Assembly: GCA_022457155.1 (NCBI GenBank)
Contig: JAJGOT010000467.1
Coordinates: 544,001 to 608,000 of the forward strand
DNA: 64,000 nucleotides
Source: Cladopsammia gracilis
Taxonomy: Eukaryota > Cnidaria > Anthozoa > Scleractinia > Dendrophylliidae
Direction: 5' to 3'
A program made the translations under genes and the position numbers. The notes below the pieces were generated by a model. The model made no database searches. It had not been told where the DNA came from and saw only the letters and a program-made list of their open reading frames with translations. Shown here piece by piece: positions 55,085-64,000 of the stretch. Within the stretch, counting starts at the first letter, position 1, and each line of letters begins with the position of its first letter.

Positions 55085-55426
55085 GGGAGAAGTACTTTAC
55101 AATAGAAATGAACTTTATAATAGAAATGAACTGACGTCGTCCTGTAGACATTCTAAACAATTTCTATTGAACACCGTATTTGTTTAAGCTGATCACCAAT
55201 TGTATCTTGACACGTTACGCTAGAAGGTATTGTTCCTAATTTTCAAATTTGTATATCTTGAATGTATCCGTTATTTTTGGGCAGTTGCCTGATGATTGCT
55301 TCGAGAGAAGCATGAAACTCGGAGTTGCAAATATATATGTGTTTGAACTAGTCCATATTCTTTATTTCTCTGGTTCATATCCATTGAGCACTTTTATAGC
55401 AGATGAAGAGTTCAATTTTTCCTCTA

Positions 55427-55464
<38 letters not shown>

Positions 55465-55470
<6 letters not shown>

Positions 55471-55530
55471 AGAGAATAAGTGGACACGGTTAAACTTTTG
55501 ACTTCGGTTGTCCACTTATTCTCTTTATAT
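55465..55530. repeat. Hairpin AGAGAATAAGTGGACA
   Basis: AGAGAATAAGTGGACA pairs with TGTCCACTTATTCTCT across a loop of about 25 bases, next to the second TA run. Confidence 0.85.
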
Positions 55531-55594
55531 TCGCTCTACCGTTGAAACGTTGAAACGTATAACCGCAGCTAATGTTTCTTCTTTGGATTTAAGA

Positions 55595-55665
55595 ACCGAA
55601 GAAGCGGAGTTTTAAAGAATTTCCAAGCAGCCGAGGGACTTAAAGGTAAAATAAATTACAGTTTT
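55595..55665 (+). repeat. Dispersed exon-like repeat, copy 2
   Basis: Shares GAAGAAGCGGAGTTTT and CAGCCGAGGGACTTAAAGGT with 31.25 kb. Confidence 0.5.
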
Positions 55666-56798
55666 TGATGAAAATTTTTGTCGATATCAATTTGTGACTG
55701 ACTTTTTCTTTGTGTTGTGTTGGAGAAATGTTTATAAAACGTTCTCAAATTCAGTCATGTTGATATCTTGAATTTCATGAGGACAGCTCGGCCTCGATGT
55801 CCTATAAATAGTACGCGTTTTTGCTTTTAAACATAAACTAATATATATTTAACATTTTCAAAAGAAGATTTGCAGTCCATTTTTGTGTTTGTTCATCCAT
55901 TACATAGGTTGAAAAGCAATTTATGTAAACAAAACAAGACTTCACTCGCGTCGCCTTATGCAAAGATGTCTGTGTATTTTTTGCAATTTTGATTTCCAAA
56001 TCAGTTTCTCAGGCACTTTTGATACGCAACAGGTGTATTGCATTCAGGAATTAGTCATGCTAGCTATTCTAGACAGAGAAGAAATTGTTTTTGTGAACTT
56101 TTGTACGGTCTAAATGTGCTGTGCAGACGGTCATGTAACACTGTTTATGAAAATTGCTAAATTCAGTTGATCCATTGAAGTTCACAGTGCTTATAAGATC
56201 ATATTTTGTCTTTCCTTCTCTTTTCCTTTGCGGAAAGAAGAAACGCTGGATACTTTTTATGCCAAATTTTAAGTTAAAATGCCAACTGGAAGACCAGTGA
56301 CTTCAAACCTAAAGTTTAGCTTCGGCTTAGCTTGCCGCCATTAGACTGTTGATTCAAATGGCCAAGAACGATTGGATGACGCCATACAATCAACACGAAA
56401 ACGACCGCTTTGTTGTATGGAAAGGCTGATCTCTCATTAACAAGGCCTTTTTATGTTCGTGGTTATAGGACTTGAGTTACAACGAAGATGTTTTTGAAAC
56501 ATACAAGAACTATTAATACACACACGCAAGACCGCAGACGGGGCTTCCACAGTTTTCAGCCAGTTTAGGTTCAGTAAGCTTATATCTTTCTAACTTATAG
56601 CGATTTATGTAATAATGGACCCATTTTATGAGATGACGTAAACATAAAGTCAAAAAGAAAAAAATGTTCGTGGGCATGAACTGTTCGACAGCACTATTAT
56701 ATTTGATATTATAAAATGCTCAAGGAAATGCGCACGCAATGAATGGTTAAACCGAGTTCATTATAACTCGATAAGGTCCATTATAACTTGTTCCTCCT

Positions 56799-56931
56799 GC
56801 ATTGTTGAGTTATATAAGCACTTGGGGATTTTTAAGAACACTCGAGAAGTGTGAGAAGCACTCGCCTTTGGCTCGTGATTCTCTTCACTTCTCTTGTGTT
56901 CTTAAAAATTCCCGCGTGCTTATATAACTCA
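56799..56931. mobile_element. Foldback element with about 60-bp arms
   Basis: GAGTTATATAAGCAC ... and GTGCTTATATAACTC, with TTTTTAAGAACAC/GTGTTCTTAAAAA inside. Confidence 0.9.
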
Positions 56932-57224
56932 ATAATGCACTCGGAGCGTTTTTTATTTCTTTAATAAAGATGGCAATTGCAATACAGCTTTGTTTGCCAA
57001 ATGCGCTGAATTTTGTTGCAAGATACCACCAAAAAGTGTTCTCTAGGGAGCGTTGTAAGTGAATACTCAACGTATAGTACAACATGGTTTTGATGACGTA
57101 AAAACTAGGCAGCCGATTGTAAAACAGGTGAATGAGAGTTTTGTAGAAACATTTAAACATCAGAAGTATCCAACAGAACAACAAAGAGACGCATCAAAAA
57201 CTCTGACTGACTTAAACATTTTAA

Positions 57225-57230
57225 TTTATT
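57225..57230 (-). terminator. Poly(A) signal of gene H
   Basis: AATAAA on the minus strand about 190 bases past the stop of gene H. Confidence 0.55.
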
Positions 57231-57419
57231 TTCTAACGGAAATATGTTGTCAACAACTTAGAGAATAACTAAGGCATGCAAGCTGTTTAGAGAGAGGGAG
57301 AAAGAATGTTTTCTTGAAGTATTTTTAGTCGCTAAAAACGGATTACGTTTTCACCTAAAATACAGTGTATGCAGCGTACTCCTCAGTTTTCTGTGTCACT
57401 ATTTCTTTCGATTGACGAT

Positions 57420-58111
57420 CTAACCACAACAGGATCCACCACAGCTGTTGTTGCAAGGTGCTGGAGCCGGAGGTCCAGGTGGTCCAGGCGGGCCGGGAGG
57501 ACCAGCGGGTCCCACAAACCCAGCGACACCGGGAGATCCAGGGCATCCCTTTAGACCAACACATCCTGGAGGACCGGGTGGTCCCATGCTACCGGGTGGT
57601 CCAGGTGGGCCAGGGAGAGCAGGTTTTCCAGGAGCACCGGGGAGACCGGGTAGACCCATTGCTCCAGGAGCGCCCTTAAATCCCGGGCATCCCGCAGAAC
57701 CAGATGGTCCCATACATCCTGGCGGTCCTGGTGGACCTGGAAGAGCAGCCTTTCCAGGAAAGCCTACTGGACCGGCTGGTCCTATTAATCCAGGTTCGCC
57801 TTTAAATCCGGGACATCCGGGGGCACCGGGTGGTCCCATGCATCCTGCTGGTCCAGGCGGGCCAGGGAGAGCAGCTTTACCAGGAAGTCCGGGTGGTCCA
57901 GGGGGTCCTAGAAAGCCCCCTGCTCCTGGTTCGCCCTTCATACCAGGACATCCAGCCATTCCAACGTGACCTGCACAACCAGGAGGTCCAGGTGGCCCAG
58001 GGGGGCCGGCGGGTCCAGGGACTGCTGGGGCCGGTGGAGGTGGTGGAGGAGGGCAAGGAGGGAGGAGTGTGCAAGTGGAGGAGGCTTGAGGAGGACAGCA
58101 CCGCTTTGAAC
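57420..58111 (-). CDS. Gene H terminal exon
   Basis: Acceptor ATTTCTTATCAG, exon from 58111, open to TAA at 57420. Checked codon by codon through 57959, where the first in-frame ATG lies well inside the collagen domain. Long plus-strand frames here are complements. Confidence 0.9.
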
Positions 58112-61100
58112 CTGATAAGAAATGATAATGTCATATGTATGTATTCTATTGTTCCTTATGACGTTAGTAGAAACAGCGGAAAATATCATTGGATTATTCC
58201 AAGTTGAACATCATTTGTTTAATATTATTGGTAGTTTTCATTAATTGATTAAAAGGATAAAAAAAAAACATGACTAATAATACTCATGATTTATATATCT
58301 AAGGAAATTCTAAATATCAATTTGATAATTTTTTGGGTAGATATTGGCCAGGGACTACGTGACTGAGAAGTGCGATAGGTTTGTCTTGATTCAACAAAGA
58401 TTGTTTTGGTAACCGATGTTTCGGCCATACGGTGTTAACTGATGTGTCTCTGTGTAAATGGTCTCTTAACAATTCTTTGTAACTTCGTGGTCAGGAATAC
58501 CGGGTAGTCCAGGTGTTCTAAAAGTCCTGTTGTCCCTGGTTCGCCCTTCAAACCAAGACACCCGTCTATTCCAGAGTTACCTGCGAAACGCGTAGGGGGC
58601 GCGCGCGTTGGCTTAGAAGGGCAAGGAGCGAAAAAATTTTGCAAGTTGAGGAGGCTTGAGGAGAGTACCGCCTTGAGCCTGATAAAGAATAATGACGTCA
58701 TATGTATGAGAAAAGGGCGGGACACTGTCCCACCGAAAGCGGCCCTGGGAACGAGGTTGAGCGGATTACAGTTCATCAAAATTAATTTCCTAACAGGTGA
58801 TCAACAAATCAAACTTGCCATTTTTGTGAACTTTTGAGCTTGTTTTAGCCATTAGCTACACAATTTTTTGTTTGCTTTCATTATTTCTGGCGATTGTTTC
58901 TTCCATAATCATGAAAACACGATATATCAGCCGAGATATTGTCCCTTTAATGGAAACAACATATTAAACATAATTTGTTTAATATGATCGGCGGTTTTTA
59001 TTCATTGAATAAAGGATAAAAATAAACATATAATACTTATATTTAATAAAATTCAAAGTATTATTTTTAAAGCTCATATATCAGTTATCGGGTAGTTATT
59101 GGCCGTAGACTTCATGACTGCTGAGAAGAGCGATAGGTTTAATTGTTTCGACCATACGGTTTTTAAAGTTTTTCGTGACATCATTAGTTTAGAAAGAATC
59201 CAAACCGTGGTTAAGTAAAAATAAAAGACAAATATCCATGTGTATTCATTTCAAGGGAGCCGAAAGGTGATTTGTACCATTTTAGGGTGTTTGAAAGGAG
59301 TATTTTCCTTCACTGAACATAGTTTTTAAACTATGTCTGTGGATTATTTGGCTGCATATTCAAATCGGGGAGGGGCGAAAGTGTCCGTGCTTACTTTGAA
59401 CTTTTTATAACTTCGTGACTTTTTACTCGTGGCGAAGCATACGAGTTATAAATCCGGCGTTGACTTTTCTTGTTTTTTTTCGTGTCACATTAGCGCATGC
59501 AAATTTATGCACGCATATTTAAGTCTATACAGACGACTATATGGCTTTCGGCCATGAAATACATACCGTAAAATCTCTCCGTTTGTGTACTCGAGAAGCA
59601 AGATAAAGAACTACTGCATACAACTGCACACTTTCAAGACAATTCAAGGCGTTCATGGATGGATAGGACCGTTTGATATTGTGTTCGCCGCTTATTCCTG
59701 TGGGATTTTTGCTCTGGCAAGTTCTGTGTTTTATATATTAAACTTGCCATTTGCTTAGCGATCGAACTCCGGGTCGAGCTTAAGTGTCAGCTACTGAATC
59801 TAGTGAATGCAGTGTAGTCTTACTTTTAAACCTGTGTATACGTGAAAGCATGATGAACAGGTTATCGGCAAGGGTGTTTAAATAAAATTCATTCTCTCAC
59901 TCACTCGCTCCTTCCATCAGCTGTAAACTTAGTGAGCAAATGCTTTGTTACGAACACGTTTCGTAACAGGAATTCAACGTGAATCCAACGATAACAATAA
60001 TTAATTTGATGTAAACGAATATAGACAACAATAAGCTTACAGATGTTTCGCATTTGGAGTTTTTAGTGCAACATTAAAATCGATCTAAAAGGATTTTGCA
60101 ACCTAAACACGCGTTCTGATGCGTATCTAGCTTAAAATAATAAAATTTAATCCGTGGGTAGTATGTGCTCTTGGACAGCGCAGTGATTGAGTTTGTGGCT
60201 TAGTCCCGGACGGCCTGAGTTCGAATCTCCATCAAGTCCTCTTTTTTTTCTTTTTTTTTTTCTTTTTTTTTTCTTTTTTCGAACTGGACATTATGAAAGT
60301 GATGTACTTTTTTTTTCGTTCGTCAAAACTGCTTACGTTTAATTTAAAAAATATATATATCGAACTGTGTCAGTGTGAACACGTATTAAAGCTTACGGCA
60401 ATATTGCGTTACGCGTTACGCGTTAGCATTTCTTCTTCTCGGGTTGGCTCTTAGGAGCCTTTGATTAGATATAATTTTAAGCTTATGTTTCTCTGTAAAA
60501 GCACTCAAATCACTTGGGAATCAATGCTGCAATGAGTTAAAGGCGCCACGAGTTCAAGCTGTGTACAGCTTCTTGTCTGAACATGTATTTGGAAACATTT
60601 TGATTTGACAGATATTTTTTCACGTTTTGTGATGCACACTGTAGCAATACCTGGGTCTTACGATGTCATCACGCCACGCTACCTTAACGTAGACAGTTTT
60701 AGACGTGCTATAAATCCCCAAGTCTTCATAGCCATAGCGTTAATCTTCTTGAAGTTACAATGGCGAGCGGAACCCCTCCCCGGTCCCAGAAGACCATAAA
60801 AAGACCAATCTGGATACTTTAGGGCTAAGTTGCTTTTGTTGAGCTTCAACAAATTTGCAGTTTTATTTCTTAAGGGATTATCCAAGTTAGGAACAGTTTA
60901 CTTAACTACTTTACTTGGCTACTTCTAAAACAATAAATATCTTCCGTTACGAATGTTTGGGCCGGGCGAAATTAACGAACGAAAACAACTTCAGAACGAT
61001 TTACTAAACTTCAGAACTGAAAAACCAAAGTAAACGGACACAATCAATACTTCACTTGAGTCTGACTTACAGCATTAGATGTATACTGTTTCGTAATAAT

Positions 61101-61510
61101 TGAATAAAACTGAAAACATCGACGTTAACCCTGTAAGCCTTAAGAGTGATCAGCATCAAATTTCTCCTTGTAATATCAATGCCTTATCAATCGAAAAGGT
61201 CATGAGAATTAAGGACATGATCACACAAGATGAATTCTCTTGATCAGATCCAAACAATTTCTCCCCACTACTTCTGTAGGAAATGTACAGGGGCAAGAAA
61301 TCAGAATTTAAACTTTGATATTAGTGCTGAAAGGGATAAGAAAAACGTTTTAGGAAAATCGCTATTTCTAAAATGTAATAGTCAACATGTATAGGTGGAA
61401 GAGGCCACAAATCTTGGAACCTTTAGAACCTTAATTTGTCTCAACAATAAAACAATTTGGCTGTTTTCTTTTTTCTAAGCCTAGCGTAAAAACAACCCCC
61501 TTTCCTTTAA

Positions 61511-61556
<46 letters not shown>

Positions 61557-62809
61557 ATCTTTATTTATACACGAAATCGTATCTTAATTACATGGTCTTC
61601 CTAGGAGTCGTGTGAATTTACACTAGAGTACATTACCTGTAGAACTACTTAACTAAGAAAGATAAAGTACAATGAAAAACTACGATCAAGGTTAATTTCT
61701 TCCATTAACTACATTAAACTAAAAATTGAACTATAAAACTTAACTAAATTACACGTAATAATAGAATGCTATAAAAACTTAAATGATCATTGTTTCATTA
61801 TAATCTTTCACACATAAAAAAGTTTTAAAATCGCTCAAGTTGGGCCGTTGTCTGATCTCTAAGGGGATCTTGTTCCAGAGAACAGATCCCCTGTAATGTA
61901 TGCTACCTTTGGCGTATTCAGTTTTCGGTCTGGGAATGTAACAATTAGACTCAGAATTTCTAAGATTATGTGTGTGTATATTTGAAATATTGGTAAAAAT
62001 CCCCCTCAAATACAATGGGGAATTCATCTCATATACAGTCGAACCTCTCCTTATGGACACTTCCATAATACCAACAACTCTGTATAACGGACAATTTACT
62101 TGGTCCCGAAGATGAAAAAAAAAAAAAAATCATACAAACCCTAACTCTATAATACGAACACTTAGCTTTGGCTGTCCCTTTGGCATCCGTATTAAGAAGA
62201 TTCGACCGTAATTCCTAATCGCAAACCAGCTCGACTTTTTTCGTCAACTTAGAATGTTTTACTTAACTTTTAAAAGCAACACAATTTGAATAATAAAGGT
62301 AAACATTGCGCTCACAAAATAGCTTTCCGGGCCGGAGAAGATATCGAGACTTTCGAGAAACGGGCCGCAGCTCCTTGATTCTCATCACGTGTACAGGTAC
62401 CGGTAGTAAGAGAATTTTGGCCAAGGGAACGGTTGAGTAATAGAATGGATGTATTATTTTTCAAAGATAGCATTAAAAAGCTTTCAGTTTACTGAACGTC
62501 TGCAATTAAGGGGTTAGTTTCTAAAGAAACTGTGGAGGAGTGAAACATGAAAAATAAGTTTTATCAATTCATTGATTACTGAAGTTGACGTTTCGAGAAC
62601 GACGAAGGGCTAGCGCTCGAAACTTCAGCTTTTTGAAACTTTTAACAGTGGCCAATTTACCTTACCAACTCATTTGACAAAACGAAATTTTCTAGTTTTG
62701 TCTTTTTTTTTTAAGTTTTAGCCTTCATTCACTTACCTTTTTCAATATGTCTGGCGGTTACACAAACAGCAAAGACGGCTGTGACACACAGAATAAATGG
62801 GAGATTCAT
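57420..62809 (-). CDS. Gene H: long minicollagen with 42-residue Gly-X-Y repeats and in-helix cysteines
   Basis: Join of 62809-62737 and 58111-57420, phase 1, about 254 aa (extra propeptide exons in the 4.6-kb intron cannot be excluded). Signal peptide [19 protein letters not shown], propeptide RHIEKGSKR. The mature part starts [16 protein letters not shown], a variant CRD, then [11 protein letters not shown] and a Gly-X-Y domain of about 55 triplets. Three units of 42 residues (126 bp) follow each other, each with [15 protein letters not shown] start, a GCMGP cysteine and a GCPGFKG cysteine; the same Gly-to-Ala break (GKA ALP) recurs in each unit. Eight cysteines lie in the helix. The end is [16 protein letters not shown], a short variant CRD. 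Family role: capsule wall. The helix is about four times the usual minicollagen length. Confidence 0.82.
58490..58678 (-). pseudogene. H': decayed tandem copy of the gene H terminal exon
   Basis: The acceptor CTTTATCAG and the next 50 bases match gene H (CCTCAAGCCTCCTC and CTCCTTGCCCT), but the CC codons are lost, a stop follows (LE then TAG) and the Gly-X-Y part ([15 protein letters not shown]) is in another frame and ends after about 20 residues. Flanking intron (to about 59.17 kb) also matches the flank of gene H at 58.2-58.45 kb. Confidence 0.8.
59180..60160. other. Gene H intron, no exon recognised
   Basis: AT-rich; I searched for a His/Lys or acidic propeptide exon in phase 1 and found none that convinced. 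Confidence 0.35.
60165..60245 (+). other. tRNA-like / SINE-like segment
   Basis: B-box-like GAGTTCGAATCTC at about 60216-60232 with an A-box-like region 25-50 bases upstream, followed by T-rich tracts. The T arm pairs poorly, so it is at best a tRNA-derived relic. Confidence 0.3.
60404..60427. repeat. GCGTTAC short tandem repeat
   Basis: Three copies of the 7-mer GCGTTAC followed by GCGTTAG. Confidence 0.7.
61513..62033 (-). mobile_element. 3' end of a CR1/L2-type LINE with GAT microsatellite tail
   Basis: The minus strand encodes [20 protein letters not shown] and [20 protein letters not shown] with SDFKTFL, the conserved tail of non-LTR reverse-transcriptase proteins. After the stop at 61779 comes AATAAAGATT and a (GAT)n run at 61513-61556, a usual tail type. 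It is cut off upstream by the mariner-like MITE. Confidence 0.72.
62036..62208. mobile_element. mariner/pogo-like MITE
   Basis: CAGTCGAACCTCTCCTTATG at the left and, inverted, CGGTCGAATCTTCTTAATAC at the right, both flanked by TA (62034-62035, 62209-62210). 173 bp with a poly(A) stretch inside. Confidence 0.78.
62595..62680 (+). repeat. Dispersed repeat with hammerhead-like GACGAAGGGCTAGCGCTCGAAA
   Basis: ACGACGAAGGGCTAGCGCTC then GAAACTTCAGC, followed by CAGTGGCCAATTTACCTTA. The same order occurs at 6.08-6.40 kb, where the last part became a tandem array. The cores deviate from the hammerhead consensus. Confidence 0.5.
62737..62809 (-). CDS. Gene H signal-peptide exon
   Basis: Acceptor TTTTTAAACAG, start context CGCAAAATGAATCTCC, donor AAAAG|GTAAGTGA, 24 codons plus one base. 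Confidence 0.82.
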
Positions 62810-63258
62810 TTTGCGGCCTGTTTAAAAACCAACAAACAAACAAACAGCAGAATAAATTAAAAAGAAATTAACGTGTAAACATGAACGCTTATAGCAATCG
62901 ATGTTTCAATTGTTATCAGATATACATGTAGGGAAGATATCAATGTCGTTACCAATTGCCTTATTGGCTGCCGAAACAAAGGGTTCTTTTGTTCCAGTGT
63001 TTGGTATATTTGAATAACAAAAAGAATGTTTGTAAACAGATATCATCCCTATAGTTTGATCATGGAGGTAGTTAATTGCTGTCTGACGTTAATTGAAAGA
63101 TAGTTAGAGCTTTTTCTAGAACTGGGATCCCGTTTCCGTTTGAAGATTACACCCACCGATATAGCAAATATTCAGACCACATATCCTCAAAAAATTAAAA
63201 AGTTTGAGTAAAAATGGTCTTCACTGATATTAAAAAGAGAGCATAGGGAAATACTTAC

Positions 63259-63318
63259 CTTCACTGTCCCTACAGATCTATGAACTGCTTTGTTCTTTCG
63301 TCGGCTTTCTCTTATAAT
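63259..63318 (-). promoter_or_regulatory. Gene H TATA box and leader exon
   Basis: ATTATAAGAG at 63309-63318, then GAAAGAACAAAGCAG and donor GTGAAG|GTAAGTA (exon end 63259). Closely matches the gene G promoter (GAAAGAACAAGGCACG, TCTGCAAGGA versus TCTGTAGGGA). Confidence 0.62.
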
Positions 63319-63329
63319 CATACGTGACA

Positions 63330-64000
63330 TCATGCTTCGCATAAATTATTTATGCTGAGCTTATTTTGCCATCTCAATACTTCTTCAATTTAAATTAACG
63401 ATTCCTTTTTTTTATTTTTTCAAAGCCGTCATGTTAATGAGGAAACAGCTGTTTACTTTAATTTTTTCTTCACAAATATGAAAGTTTAATACTTTCAAGG
63501 TTTTGTTTAGCTAATACCCTGTAGTGAAGTTGTCAAAGATAAAAATCAAGTTATGGTATCCATTTTTAGAGATGTAAAGTGTCGATGTGATTGTCGTTCT
63601 CATTGGGCGATGTAGCATCTGTCGTAACGTCTCACACCATTGGTGTGATACCTTTCGAGAGCAAAATACAATAAACTACAAAGACAATGGCCTCTAGCCA
63701 TAAAATCAAAACTAAACAATAGCAATAAATAACAGCTGCTACGCCTAAAAACAAAACACTACCGTTATCTTTGAATTGAATTTTGCACATTCGCGTCGGA
63801 AGAGAAATTAAGAAATATAGTTGGAAAGGCTTTGTGGGTTGTGCGAATTTCTTATCAAGATATTCCTTGCATTGTATTCAGGGTGTTACAAACCTGACAA
63901 GTGCCTGTTATTGAATTTCATCAGTGTGATTCCTGTGTCTGAATTTACCTTTGGAGAGTGTTATATTGTCTTAACAGAGAGAGTGAGCCGGATGCAATTC
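63330..64000. other. Upstream flank of gene H, nothing recognised
   Basis: AT-rich sequence without visible exon or element ends up to the window end. Confidence 0.4.

Noticed and set aside
54939..55479. Ile/Tyr-rich open frames
   Set aside because: Translation of (TA)n microsatellites.
57448..58207. Plus-strand frames of 173 and 125 codons over gene H
   Set aside because: Complement of the Gly-X-Y repeats; the minus frame has CRDs, acceptor and poly(A) signal.
60165..60245. A functional tRNA gene
   Set aside because: Only the B box is convincing; arms do not fold into a cloverleaf.
1..64000. CRISPR arrays, operons or bacterial genes
   Set aside because: No regularly spaced repeat arrays; genes have spliceosomal introns and poly(A) signals.

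Overview
The window looks like nuclear DNA of a cnidarian, most likely a hexacoral such as a stony coral. The main reason is a run of minicollagen-type genes, a family known only from Cnidaria (and related myxozoans), whose products build the nematocyst capsule wall. The background fits: long AT-rich introns, consensus GT-AG splice sites, and a dense load of foldback elements, MITEs, a SINE and LINE remnants. No prokaryotic, viral or plasmid feature is visible.

Seven genes plus one orphan exon and one pseudo-exon were reconstructed by hand, all on the minus strand, so transcription runs from right to left. From upstream to downstream they are H (62.8-57.4 kb, long minicollagen with cysteines inside the Gly-X-Y domain), H' (58.7-58.5 kb, decayed tandem copy of the H terminal exon), G (52.2-41.5 kb, long interrupted Gln/Pro-rich collagen), F (35.9-34.0 kb, cysteine-studded minicollagen), E (28.9-27.4 kb), D (24.0-16.7 kb, the most classical minicollagen), C (13.9-12.0 kb, CRD-less dwarf minicollagen), B (8.1-2.1 kb, three cysteine-rich domains and polyproline but no collagen) and A (1.2-0.66 kb, a B-like terminal exon with no promoter or signal exon of its own). 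CRD means the minicollagen cysteine-rich domain, C-x3-C-x3-C-x3-C-x3-CC.

The genes share one architecture: a TATA-like box, a very short non-coding leader exon, a signal-peptide exon, in B and G extra small propeptide exons, and one large terminal exon holding the whole mature protein. Every coding intron is phase 1, so each exon can be joined to any other without a frame change. Most propeptides end in Lys-Arg just before the mature part. Each terminal exon is followed by AATAAA (ATTAAA for A).

The products are expected to enter the secretory pathway of developing stinging cells, lose the propeptide, trimerise through Gly-X-Y and be cross-linked by disulfides in the capsule wall. The cluster appears to have grown by local duplication (C/D/E share one signal-peptide type, G/H another, A/B a third product type). 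The rest is introns and intergenic DNA with many transposable elements: a 1.8-kb long-TIR element with target duplication, a TTAA-flanked piggyBac-like element, a Harbinger-like element with a MADF-like ORF, mariner-like MITEs, a SINE with a 12-bp target duplication, LINE fragments, hammerhead-like motifs and many hairpins. All exon joins are predictions from splice signals and reading frame, not from transcripts.
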